Assembly: GCA_002335605.1 (NCBI GenBank)
Contig: BEDY01000006.1
Location: 1,364,001 to 1,428,000 of the forward strand
Reading direction: 5' to 3'
DNA length: 64,000 nt
From: Prillingera fragicola
Lineage: Eukaryota > Basidiomycota > Tremellomycetes > Trichosporonales > Trichosporonaceae
Shown here: piece after piece, positions 44,636-55,642 of the stretch
Numbering within the stretch: position 1 is the stretch's first letter
Layout: every line of letters begins with the position of its first letter
The notes under the pieces: model-generated
Seen by the model: only the letters and a program-made list of their open reading frames with translations
Told to the model about the DNA's origin: nothing
Databases searched by the model: none
Program-made: the position numbers and the translations under genes

Positions 44636-46117
44636 ATGCTGCACCCCAATCTCGCCTACGCGGCACTCGCAGCGGGCATGGCAGCCCTAGCCATCCGCAT
44701 GGTCCGTGTCAGACGCGTCCGCTACAACCGCGTCAAGGAGATGAATGCAACGTATGCCCACCTTCTCAACGACCTCGACGGCATGACGTACCAGGAGGCT
44801 GAGAAGATTATGAAGGTTTCACAGAGCTTTGTGCGTCGCGTTTCGCAGTGTAGCCAAGCGCTGACGAACTAGGACATGCCGTGGCTCATTGCGCTGTCGC
44901 TCAGTTTCGCCCTCTTCAAGACCTATGCCATCCCCACCATCTCGTCCGTGCTGTGCAAGTCCAACGAGCTCGGCAAGAAGGAGAACGCGGGGCGGCGCGC
45001 AGAGGACACGGCTGTCGTCATCGGTGCGTGTCGGACAAGGCTGTTACTGACGACCAGGCGAGTTTCTATACGGCGGTGGCCTGGACAGCGAGCGCGGCAC
45101 GACTGCCTTGGCGAGGATGAACTTTCTGCACTCGCGCTATGGCAAGCTCATCACGCGCGAGGACAAGCTGTTTACCCTCTGCTTGTTCATCTTTGAGCCG
45201 GCCAGCTTTGCGGACGCGTACGAATGGCGCGGCCTCGAGGATATCGAGAAGCAGGCGAGGTAAGTGGCTAGGACGCGAGGCGGCGTGTGTGACGAATCGG
45301 CCGCCGTGTGGCTTCTGCTTCGAGTAACCGAAGTGAGCGGTGGGAGGTGGGAGGCTACCGCATTCCTCGGAACGCCTCTTTGGCGCACTTGTACTCAAGT
45401 CGAGGTCGATCACATGATGGTTCTGTTGACGGCTTTCGGTTCCTCACCACCCACCTAGGCACACCCACCTACCCCACTACCTTCGTACTGACAAGCAGGT
45501 ACGTCTTCTGGCGCGAGATTGGCGCGCGCATGGGCATCGACAACATTCCACCCACCCGCCAAGGCCTGTGGGACTGGAAAGAGTCCTACGCCAGCAAACA
45601 CTTTGTGTACGCGCCGACAAACAAGCAAGTGGGCGACGCGACGTTTGACGTCTTTCTCCGCCCGTTCCCCGAGTTTATGAAACCGTTTGGCCTCACTGCC
45701 TCCCTCGTCTTTCTGGACGACCAGACGCGCGAGGCATTCGGCTACCCCCGCCCCCCTGCGTATCTCTACACCCTCGTCCCAGCCCTGGTCCGCTTCAAGG
45801 GCCTCGTGGTGAAATATCTCCACTACCCGCGCGAGACGCTGCCGACGTTTTTGGACAGCTTTGAATACACCGACTCGGCGGGGCAGAAACGCGTCAAGCG
45901 CAAGGGGTTCCTCTTTGAGCCGTGGTATGTCGACGACTCGGCGTCGGCGTTGGGTCTGTTTGCGTTCCTAAAGCCGGGGAAACAGTGGCACGACGAGGGG
46001 TTTGCGGGTCACGAGCTCGGGCCCGAGAGGCTCAAGGCCGTCGGCACGGAGACTGTGCTCAAGGAGGGAGAGAGGTTGAGGGAGGGGGCCATGGCTTGCC
46101 CGTTCTTCCACTCGTAG
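44636..46117 (+). CDS. MpaB/rubber-oxygenase-like (DUF2236-type) oxygenase, membrane anchored
   Basis: About 390 residues in four exons. An N-terminal hydrophobic anchor (LAYAALAAGMAALAIRM) is followed by the conserved GTTALARMNFLHSRYGKL and TLCLFIFEPASFADAYEW, which match the MpaB / latex-clearing-protein group of haem-dependent oxygenases. The predicted haem and active-site region lies around this RxNxxH stretch. Exon 4 adds WREIGARMGIDNIPPT and FGYPRPPAYLYTL. MpaB-type enzymes cleave isoprenoid side chains oxidatively at the ER. Here the substrate is unknown. The third intron is about 240 bases (45260-45498), the longest intron of the window. The first intron has a weak donor (GTTTCA). Confidence 0.78.
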
Positions 46118-46397
46118 GTTGGCTTGGGGTCTGGCTGTGTCTCATGGGAAGAGCTGGGGAGTGGGTATGTATGTCATTATCACGGCTCATCGCTTCCCCC
46201 CACGGACGCCGCAGGCTGAACCCGCAATTCACTGCTTGTTACTGATCGTTAGGTGTCGTTACATGCCAATGTCCAAATCTATGAACAACAACCCAAAGTC
46301 CAAACTATCTCTGAGCGTCCTCGATATTGACCTCCTCCTTTACTGTCTCCACAGCCCCACCCTCACCATCCAGTTCACCATCAGCAGGTGCAGCAGT

Positions 46398-48332
46398 CTA
46401 AATACCCCCCTCAACATGCCCTCCAACCGCCGCCGCCACCACACCAGACCCGCCCGCCGCCTCCCGCTCACTCACATACTCCCCGCCCCAACTCTCATCA
46501 TACCTCGGGGGCACAGTATCCGCGCGCCCAGCATCAAGCTCCTGCATCCCCATCTCCAACCCGGCATTCCTCCTCGCAGCGCCCGCAGCCTTTTCCCTCG
46601 CCACAGCCGCCTGCGCAGCGTACGCCCCCACCACATCCCCCCGCCCAGTCCCGAGCCCCGCCAAACCGGCCGTGGTGGCGGAAGCCACGCTGGGGACGTA
46701 GGCCGCCGCGACGCTGCCGTCGGGGTTGACGAGGCTAAAGTTGCGGAGCGCCCTGAGGGCCGGCTCGGGGGTGGGCGCGTGCAGCGAGGTGGTGGAGTCG
46801 GAGCGGAACATGGAGCTAAAGTCTAGGCGCGGGGAGGACGTCGAGGTCTCTGAGGCGGCGCTGTCGGTGCCTTCTGTTAGTTCTGTGCAGGGTAGGACTC
46901 ACGGAGGGGTCTGGGGCGGATGAGGGCTGGGGGGAGAGGCTGGGACATGTAGGGCGTTGTGGGGAGGTCGTCGACTACGAACTCGTCGTTGGGCATCGAG
47001 CGGCGCTTTAATGTGTCCTTGCTGCGGGTTAGCTTGGACGTGGGTGGACGTACTCCTTGAGCTTGCGGCCGATGAACCAGGCTCCGAGGGCTACGAGGAC
47101 TAGGAGGGCCACGCCGCCAATGACACCGCCTGCGATGGCGCCGACGGGTACTTTGTGGCTGGAGCTGGTACCGGGATTGGACGGGGGCTCGCTGCTAGGA
47201 GAGTCAGGTGATGTGGCTGACTCGGTGGTGTTTTGTGCACTGCTTATCAGTGTCAGACAACGGGTTTGCCACTTACAGCAACGAAGAGTAGAAGGTTGCG
47301 GAGTACACGCCAATGGCATCGGTAAGCACCCCTGCCACCCGGAAGCTGAGATTGTACTGCATGGTTGGATCCAGAGGGGCCATGAAATACAGTACTGGTG
47401 CCGAATAGCCCTGGTTGGCGTCCCACTGCTGCTGCGTGAATGCGTTCGGTGGGCTGGGAGTGAGCACAACCTCGTACACTGACGGGGACGGCTGGGTCGT
47501 GCCGTTGATGGTCATGTATGAGGTGTTCTGTGGAATCTGGGCAGTGAAAGAGGAGCGTTGTGAGAGACCGCTGATGATGGACAGTGATATGGACGCGGTG
47601 TCACCTGGTATAAGCTACGAGAGGAGTTGGACGCACCGTCACCGCCAATCTGCTGGCGCACACCCCACTCGCCGCTGAGATTGAAAAAGGTATTCGTAGT
47701 GCCGTCGGGGTTGACGAGCAACTCTTCGCGCAGAGGCACTTTGTCAAATGAGGTACTATAGGCAGTCAGCGCCCTGTTCATTATTTGCAGCCCTTGTTGC
47801 GACGTTGACACACGACGTACCCCTCAGTCTCCACCCTGGTGGTCACGTTGACACCCTCGAGCACCATCTGCCCCAAGATCAAGCTCAGCACGGCCGTATG
47901 CTCCCCATAGTCTCCATTGACCTTCCACGCGAGGGTATCTGTGGTCCCATTCTTTGCCGTGGGCGTAAAATCCGCATTCTCACCGTCCACAGTCAACCTA
48001 TACGTGCTGCCCGACACAATGGGGCCAAAGAAATAGACGGCCGAGCCTGTGTAGGAATACGTGACGGTCGCACCACCCAGAAGCGTCCTGTGCGACGCAG
48101 ACCCGCGGCCCGCGACGCTCCCCCCTGCTTCTCCTGGGGGGTCAGAGTCGGCGAACACGGAGAGCCAGCCGTTGGCTGGGTCGACTGTTGCGGACGGCGC
48201 GGGCGAGTATTGGAGGGGGGCGTCCATGGAGGACAATGTCCAGTTGACTGTCAGCTGGGCCAAGGCTGAAGTGAGCTGTGCGAGAAGCAGGACTGCTAGA
48301 GTGCTGAGCGCGGCTAAGTGGGGTGGCCGCAT
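46398..48332 (-). CDS. Single-pass membrane glycoprotein A (SKG6-like layout, PPxY tail)
   Basis: About 500 residues in six or more exons. A signal peptide (LAALSTLAVLLLAQLTSALA) is followed by two beta-sandwich-like ectodomain segments: TYSYTGSAVYFFGPI with YRLTVDG, then a second with YEVVLTP and YNLSFRVAGV. A Ser/Thr/Pro linker, one membrane helix (AIAGGVIGGVALLVLVALGAW) and a basic stop precede a cytosolic tail rich in Ala and Gly. The tail carries PPRYDESWGG, a PPxY motif. Layout and motifs recur in the gene at 62039. N-glycosylation sites (NWT, NGT, NVT) are frequent outside. Such proteins in fungi are poorly characterised; a cell-surface or polarity role is an inference. The ATG at 48332 is chosen because it opens the signal peptide. 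Confidence 0.75.
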
Positions 48333-49467
48333 GTTGGACAAGGAACGACAGTGAGGTTGGCTGCAGGGTGACTGAAGTGACTGATTGAGTGAGAGGGAGA
48401 TTGAACAGATGAGGAGCGAGAGAGCGTGAGAATGAAAGAGGAGGGAGATGACTGTGAGAATGAGAAGAGAAGAATAAGAATGCAAAGATTGCTGCATCGT
48501 GTCGCTGCACAGACCAGTTCTGTGCGAAGGTGGTGGGGGCAGTGCACAGATGGACGCGACTGATTTTGGCGCAGATTGAAAACACATGCAGCCATACACC
48601 CCACTCACTGGACACCCCAAGCACTTTGACATTGACAGCATAAAGCTCAGTGCTCCAGAGTCGGGCAGGGTCATACCTCAACTCTGTTGGTCCCCGTAGC
48701 AAGTGCACGTCATGGATAACACAGGTGCTCCATTGTTCAAAGTGGCTACGGCTAAATAAAAAGTGCCCCCTAAACTCGATCAACCGTACAACATGAATGT
48801 CGACTCGACTAGTCGCCTCTCTTGCCGCATGCATCTTTCCATGCCTTGACAAAAAGGAAATGACACTCCTCTGGAGCCAGAGGGAGTGCATAGCTGCTCG
48901 CACGCTGATTCGAACAGCGGTCTGATCGGCTTTGTACTATCACAACGACCCGGTTTAACCTCTAACCCTATACAAACAATTGATACCTGTAGAGCCCGAG
49001 AACTTGTGAAAACAGCGCTCCCGCTAGTGCCTGCAAAGCCTGAAGCGCTCTGTACTGGTTATATGCCCTGCATAGTCATGTATTGTTGCCACAGCGGACC
49101 ACGTTTACAAAATGCGCCGAGGGGAATGCCTCGGCCAACACTCTCACTTGCCTGTGCCCAGCGCTCAGGCTTGACTTCTTGGTGGGTTGCCTGGTAGTGT
49201 CCAGCTCGGCAACCCATGTAGATACCAGGCCTGGCAATGTCTTTCATCTGACTGCCATACGTTGCCTGAGCCTGAGGGAGCAACAGCGCATCGATCGACA
49301 TTCAGAGTGGTGCCACACTGCTAAACCACCAGCACGTTTTGCCGAGAGTTTATCCGACCAACAGATGACCCAATCTCCATTGCTCGGCATCACCTGTTCT
49401 CATCTGTACATTCATCCTATCAACACTGGCCACAGCATATCCGAGACTGCAAGCTCAAGGAGAAACC
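48333..49467. other. Intergenic interval with purine-rich leader and regulator B promoter
   Basis: Divergent promoter of glycoprotein A and regulator B. Next to the glycoprotein start, 48360-48480 is a GA-rich stretch (CT-rich on the sense strand). At 48903-48919 there is a perfect 5-bp hairpin with loop ATTCGAA, like a tRNA T-arm, but no complete tRNA. One TTATCCGA lies at 49350-49357. Confidence 0.45.
49350..49357 (-). promoter_or_regulatory. TCGGATAA motif upstream of regulator B
   Basis: TTATCCGA on the plus strand (TCGGATAA on the minus strand), 111 bases before the start codon of regulator B. A one-mismatch copy (ATATCCGA) is at 49437-49444. This suggests autoregulation if the octamer is the regulator's site. 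Confidence 0.5.
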
Positions 49468-52055
49468 ATGGCCGAAGAACCAAAGGCGTGAGTGCCAGTT
49501 GGATCATCAGACCTGGGTCATCAGTGACCCTCGACCGGGAACTGCTCTAACAACGCAGCTGCATACTTTGCCGAGGAGTCAAGGTTTGTTGCGAGTCTCG
49601 AGCCAAAGCACTGAATGTATCAGGTCAAGTGCCTGAACAATGGGGTCTATGACAAGCCATGTCCGCGCTGTAGTCAGTATGCCGGCAAACGTGCAGCACG
49701 CGCCGCCCACTGACCAGCAGCTCGGCTCAACCTGCCATGTGCCTACTCAAAGAAGCGGGCCAGCCGTAAAGCATCCCGGACTGGTGGCCCCGTCCCCATA
49801 GCTCCGGCCCCACCACCAGCGGTGGCCTCCACCTCCAAGAAGCCGTCACCGGTCAATGAGACGTGTCCTACCAGCCTCCCACCTGCAGCTGACCCGACCC
49901 CTCAACGATCCGGCTCCACCAGCGCCGCCAGAGACGTTCCCTGGCCCTCGCTCTCTACCCCACAAACAGCTCCCACCCCATCTCCCCCCAATCCCGCCTG
50001 GAGCAGGCCGACACGCAAGCGCCTTAGGACTGCATCTCCCGCAGGACCCTTTCTGCCCTCTGCCACTGCTCCTCGCGTAGCGGCGCGGACAGACGTTTCT
50101 CGTCATTTGGATCCAGGGCATGTTGGCACCGACGACTCGGACTACAGCTGGCATATTTCTCCACACGAGCGCGAGTCTGTCGTGGGAACACATGCCAGGG
50201 CCAGTGATGATCCCGTCAGTGCTGGGTATGTGACGCAGGAGGAGGCCGGGCGGTTGGTCCAGCAGTGCGTGTCGTGTGGCAATTGCTTGCAGCGTACTGA
50301 CCTCAGGTTCCACGAGTTTCTTAATCCACAGATCGCTCTCCTAGATCCCGAGTGTAAGGGTTGACACCATTACTAGAGACTGACCCGCCAGTGCATACGT
50401 TTGAGTACCTCCGCCGGACCAGTACAGTGCTCTTCTCTGCGGTCCTGGCGGCATCCTGCAAGTTCTTCCGCAAAGAGTCCTATCCTCTCTTTCTTCGGCA
50501 TGCGCAGCGTGTAGTCGGCTCTGCCTTGGAGTGCGGCGACTGCCACTTGGGTCTCGTGCAAGCGTCTTTAATCTTGGTCTACTGTAAGTCTTACCAAGAC
50601 CACGTTTCGCGCGGTCCGTTGACACTGCGGGCAGGGAAGCAGCCAGCAGATCAGTCGGCGTGGATCAAGATTGGTATAGCGATTCGCCTGGGGTATCAGC
50701 TCGGATTGCATCAGGCACAGCCCGAGTCTCTGTATAAACGCGGCCAAAGCGACCGGGAAGCACTTGTAAGCAGCGTCGTCGCAAGTCTTGTGTACTGACA
50801 AGTAGAACGGGGAGCGTACTTGGTTTTGTATGTGTTGTCGCTGGCGCCCGATATTTGCTAACCGCAATTTCTCCTCGTGCAGGTCTCGTTGGTACGTGAT
50901 TCTCTGGTTAACGATGGTCTGATCTTTAGCATTTGACAGAACATATGCTGGGCTCTTTGGTCTCCCAGCCACTATACGGACTCACGAATTGGGTGACGTA
51001 AGGAGCAGTGGTGATGACCGCTGACATTGCAGTGTGAGATGTGGGCCCACTCGCACGAGCACCTTGACATTGTGGACATTGATCTCCGACTTGCGTGCTC
51101 TCTAGAGTGAGTAAAAGGACGTGCAATTCTGACGCGACCAAGACATATCAGCCTCACGCAGGTGATTGATTTCCAGTCTGCATCCAGCTCCTCAGGGCAG
51201 CCGCACGACTTCAACCTGCTGTTCATGGAGCTTGAACGGCGATACTATCGAGCCGTTGCCGTGTCCAAAAAGTGGTGTGGTACCGGCGTCGAGCGTCCTC
51301 CTGGGCTGGGAGATCATCAACAGGCATTCCTCCGAATGGTCACGACTAGCGCAAAGCTTGCTATCCGCGTGCAAATGCTGGGCTGTGCTTTGCCTCGTGA
51401 TGTGGATAGTCTGCCGAGCGAATGCTTGGATCTAGCTGTGCTTTTTGTGGACCAGCTCCGCGTGATTGAGGGCACGTTGCAATATCTGCAGGATGTGCTT
51501 TCTGTGCGCCTCGCAGGCCTTGGCACAGCCCTTCAAAGCGTGAGTCTCATTCTGGAATGAAGTAAACGCTGACGTGCCCAGCTCTACTGGAGGTTATCCA
51601 ATCCACAACGCCGACTGGCAATATCCCTTTTAGCTACGGTCCACGACATCTGCCGCGCCTCGAGCGGCGACGAGACGGACGTGGCGACTGCCTTTGTTGC
51701 GAGATTTTTGGAACGGCTTCTGAGAACGATGAACACGGCCTCCAAGGCTGTCAGCCGAATGCCCACTCCCAGCCCCACTGCTGAGCATGAGGGTCTCGAG
51801 CCGCCCGCAGATACATTTACTGGCGCCGAGATAATGCTCGACTCTCAGCTTCCATGGCTCAATCCTGTGGATGACAATGTCCTCAATGACTTGGTGAGTG
51901 CCTGTTTCACGTTGATGCTGACGTCCAAGTCGACTTTTCTTGACAACGACCTTCTCACCACTGCACCGGCATTTTCTGCGTTTGATAAGCAATATTGGAC
52001 TTCATTGGCTACGACACTGCCATTCAATTGGGAAGAGTATCTTATCCCACAGTAG
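49468..52055 (+). CDS. Zn2Cys6 transcription factor B
   Basis: Paralogue of the gene at 36614-39222. Exon 1 encodes MAEEPKA, and the zinc cluster is assembled from small exons: CILCRGVKVKC, nine residues, CPRC, TRLNLPC, then basic YSKKR. All six Cys have canonical spacing. The Pro/Ser-rich linker contains RPTRKRLRTAS and the shared SRHLDPG and ASDDPVSAGYVT blocks. The middle homology region has VLFSAVLAASCKFFRKESY, ADQSAWIKIGIAIRLGYQL and GERTWF. The tail is LPWLNPVDDNVLNDL and ends NWEEYLIPQ. About nine introns occur at the same places as in copy A. It converges with the sugar transporter gene (115 bases between stops). The start is an ATG in AAACCATGG context. Confidence 0.87.
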
Positions 52056-52170
52056 CTCCATACATGTTGCATGTCTTCCCGTACATCCCCAAGCGTCCCC
52101 ACCGCCTCCCGTGCATAGACTCTGCTTACAATCCAAGTCTCCATCTGTTCGCTGTGCCCACGAGCATGAT

Positions 52171-53822
52171 CTACTTGGCGAGATGGCTCACGTTGTGGGC
52201 GTTCTCGACCATGACCGTCGTGTCGTGTTCCTTGACGCTGCCCGACTCGGCATCTTGGTTGATCTGAGTCGAAAGCACGCCCTCGCCGTCAAAGACCTCG
52301 GCGTTCTCCTCGAGAGTGCGGCCGCGAGTCTCAGGGTAGAAGAAGTAGATGACGACAATGAGGTAGACGAGCAACACGACGTAGACGAGGTAGTACTTCC
52401 ACTGGATGGCAGCGAGGGCCACGGGGTTGACCCAAGTGTTGATGCAGAGAGTGACGTACGTCGTACCCTGCCACAAGGCAAGGCCCTTGGCGCGAATGGT
52501 AAACGGCAGAATCTCAACAGTGTAGGCAATGTTGAGAGGAGACCATGCAAGGTCGTATCCGGCGTAGAAGAGGAAGAGGAAGGCGATAGTGGCGCCGCCA
52601 ATCGCGGCTGTGGGGGTGTGAACAAAGGTTGCGCTGAGGGCAGCAACAATGATGAGGGTGACGAGCATGACACCGGTGGATGCGAGCCAGAGGCATCGGC
52701 GACCGAGACGCTCTACGGCCATGGCGGCGGCAATCGCAAAAAACAGGTTGGATATGGCCATTCCACCCGAGATGAGCGACTGCTGCAGGTAGGAGGTGAT
52801 GCCGACGGATTTGAGAACGGGGACGAGGTAGTAGCTGACAATGCCGATGCCGTTGAGCTGAGCACCGGCGGCTGTGTTGACGACGATGAATGTGCGCCAG
52901 CGGTTGCCCTTGGTTGCCCAGAGCGCGCTCCAGCCAGTCGAGTGTTCGCGCTCAGCGGCAAGAGCGGCACGGACTTCCTCCATCTCAAAGTTGACGAGAG
53001 CGTCGTTTTCATCACCGTTTGCGTGGACCTTGGCAAACACCCGGCGAGCCTCTGCCTCACGACCCTTGGCGAGGTACCAGCGAGGCGACTCGGGAATGAA
53101 GACGAGGAAAGCGAGCATGATCGCAGGGAAGGCGGCCTGGAAGAGAACAGGCGTCCTCCACGACCAGTGAGAGTCGGGCATGTTCTGGAGGGTGCCGTAG
53201 GTAATCCACGACGACAGGATAGAGCCGACATAGTAGACGGTAATCTGCATAGACGTGGCCTTGGCGCGGAAACGAGGGCTGCAGTGTCAGCAATGATTAC
53301 CACAAATTGCCACAAGGCATGTACGTACTGGCAGAGTTCGGCACAGAGTGAGATGGCTCCGACACCACCAATAGAGGCCCCGATGCCCATGACAACACGA
53401 CCAGCCATGAGCTGCCCAATGGCTTTGGCAGTAGTTTGGATGACTGCGCCAGCCACAATCACAGCCACACCAATGAGCATGGGAATCTTGCGACCAATCT
53501 TGTCGGTGAGCCAGGCAGCAATGAATGGCACAATAAGGCCGGGCAAGAAGAGAAGAGCGCTGGTCACGCCGAGAATGTTCGAGTCCTTGAGGGAGGGAAA
53601 CTGTTCGTAAAGCAGAGGCACGGCTTGGAGCGCGTTCATTAGGGAGCCATCGTAGCCCGAGACCACTTGAGTGAGGGCAGTGACGGACACCCAGAGGACA
53701 TTGCGTCGAAGGGAAGGATCCTTCCACCAGCTGATTGATGATTAGCGCGCTGTTTTTCTGAGCGGCGACACAACTCACCAAGGGTCGGTATTGTTGGGAA
53801 TACCGTTGTAGACTGAAGGCAT
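52171..53822 (-). CDS. MFS sugar transporter (module B)
   Basis: Sugar porter family, about 510 residues in three exons (first from 53822, MPSVYNGIPNN). Family marks: GYDGSLMNALQ at helix 1; DKIGRKIPM after helix 2 (loop 2-3); PESPRWYLAKGR before the central loop; the GAQLNGIGIVSYY helix-7 region; RLGRR after helix 8; and PETRGRTLEE after helix 12. The closest feel is the lactose/galacturonate-type fungal porters (Lac12-like) rather than high-affinity hexose carriers. Substrate is not determined. The promoter (490 bases) is shared with the Gfo/Idh gene at 54313 and contains two TCGGATAA motifs. It ends NVSHLAK. Confidence 0.9.
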
Positions 53823-54030
53823 GGCTTGTTGGTTGCTATCGTTGAAGCTAGCCAGAAGAATGTGCTTGTGGAGACCTCTGAGGGCACCATGGGGTAGCTG
53901 TTATATGTTATCGAGCCATCGCTCCCGATAGAGTATTGATGACAGTCGTCAACTGTTGCGGCGTCTGTAGATCGGTGGCCGGCGTCCCGGAAATCATCAG
54001 ATCAAGTGGAGTGTAGCTTTCAAGTTGTGT

Positions 54031-54088
54031 TCGGATAAATCTCCAGCATGCTCATTGGACATCAGCACCGACGAGGACAATTATCCGA
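54031..54088. promoter_or_regulatory. Inverted pair of TCGGATAA motifs in the module B promoter
   Basis: TCGGATAA at 54031-54038 on the plus strand and TTATCCGA at 54081-54088, its reverse complement, 42 bases apart. Both lie between the divergent sugar transporter and Gfo/Idh genes. A looser TATCCGT is at 54163-54169. Confidence 0.6.
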
Positions 54089-54253
54089 CCAAGCAGGAGT
54101 ATCAACAAACCGCACCGGTGTTGTGGTGGCCGATGGTTGAAAGGTGCACTTCGCAATAATCCTATCCGTAGCCATGGCAGATTCTCCGCTTCCAGTTAGT
54201 GCTCCTGTCGGATCTCTGTGGGGCCAATGGAGAGGTGTGGAGCCGCGATGACT

Positions 54254-54262
54254 GTTTAAATA
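54254..54262 (+). promoter_or_regulatory. TATA-like element of the module B oxidoreductase
   Basis: TTTAAATAC, about 51 bases before the ATG at 54313. It matches the TATA spacing seen for other genes in the window. A comparable GTTTAAAG lies before the module A oxidoreductase (about 39460). Confidence 0.4.
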
Positions 54263-54312
54263 CACGGGAAGCGTGGACGAGACTTCATGCACACTACCCA
54301 CTCAAGTCCATC

Positions 54313-55608
54313 ATGACCGTCTCAACTGCAACCCTCCCAGCCCAGCCCAGCCATGTTGTCAAGGTGGCAGTGAGTAAACACAAGTGCCAACTCTAGGCTT
54401 TCTGACACACTGCAGATCATTGGATGTGGCGAAATCGCCATGAACACACACCTCCCGACGCTTGGCCTCTGTTCGCACATCTTCAAGACTGAGGCCCTCG
54501 TCGACATCTCGGAACAGGCGCTCGCCCACTGCAGCGCCAAGTTCAATGTTCCAAAGACATTCACTAGCGTCGACGACATGCTCGCTGCCTGTCCCGAGAT
54601 CGAGCTCGTCATGATCATGAACGCCAACGAGTACCACGCCATCCACGCCGTCGCTGCTCTCAACGCCGGCAAGAATGTCTTTATCGAGAAGCCCATGGCC
54701 ATCACCTTGGAGAGCGCCGCCGACATTGAGGCCGCACGCGCTGCCAACAACAAGGTCGTGTTCGTAGGCTACATGCGGCGGTACGCCCCGGCCTTCCTGC
54801 GCATGAAGGAGCGTCTCGCAAAAGTCGCCGAGGGGGACATCAGCTTCATTCGCGTCAGGGACATTATCGGACAGGTGAGTGGTCTGCAGAGGCCGTAGCT
54901 GACGACACAGAACGAGTTCTTCGTGGACCAATCTGGCACGTTCCCTATCAAGTTTACCGACTTTCCAGTGGCAGCAGGTGCCGAGCGCGCCAAGTTGTCT
55001 GCTCTCCAGCACGCCCAGGCTCTCGGACCCAAGGCTGAGAACCGCCTGGATCAGCTCACGTGGATGCTGCTGAATGGTCTTGCGTCGCATGACCTGAGCG
55101 CACTGCGTGAGCTCGTCGGCATGCCGCAGCGGATTCTGAGCGCGACCCGAACCCCAGACGGTCGGTTTGTCACTGTCGTCATGCAGTAGTAGGTTTACCG
55201 AAAACTCTGACGAAAGGTCACTGACGCGTCGCAGCCCTGGATTTGTGGCCTTTTACGAGATGGGCATCGACGGCGTGCGCAAGTTTGACGCCCATATCGA
55301 GGTGCACGCCAAGGACACTCGCTTCAAGGTTTCCTACGACACGTGAGTCTCCGTTGATCCGCAGCAGCTGACAAAATCAGACCATACGTCAAGGGTCTCC
55401 CCATTACCTATTCTGTGCTCCGCTCTGACGAGAACGGCGACCACGTCGAGGAGGTCGTGCGTCCCACGTACGAGGACGCCTTTACCGCCGAGTACCGCGC
55501 GCTCCACGCGGCCATCACCGAGGGCGCCGAGGTCAAGACCAGCGCACTGGACGCGACCGAGGATCTGAAGCTGTTTGGAATGATCATGGATGCCATGGTC
55601 ACTTTGTA
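54313..55608 (+). CDS. Gfo/Idh/MocA oxidoreductase (module B)
   Basis: About 375 residues in five exons. The Rossmann loop is made across intron 1 (VVKVA joined to IIGCGEIAMNTHLP). IMNANEYHA and GKNVFIEKPMA, with the catalytic Lys, follow. VVFVGYMRRYAPAF then LNGLASHDLSALRELVG give the myo-inositol dehydrogenase-like active-site region with His-Asp. The exon junction MQ/YPGFVAFYEMG is in frame. It is only distantly related to the oxidoreductase at 39517, and ends DAMVTL without a PTS1. Its setting next to a sugar porter and a regulator points to oxidation of a sugar, polyol or sugar acid, but the substrate is unknown. It converges with the orphan gene at 55643. Confidence 0.87.
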
Positions 55609-55642
55609 GTGTGTCTAATGTATGTTGTGTCTGTCACGGCGC

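Noticed and set aside
48896..48975. tRNA-like T-arm (stem CGCTG/CAGCG with loop ATTCGAA on the plus strand)
   Set aside because: The arm is perfect, but the adjoining 7-base acceptor strand finds no partner at the right distance and I see no good D-arm or anticodon arm. It may be chance or a tRNA relic.
51940..53610. 556-codon open frame on the plus strand over the sugar transporter
   Set aside because: Shadow of the transporter gene. Composition is Asp/Gly/Val-rich, with no domain, and the minus strand encodes an unmistakable sugar porter.
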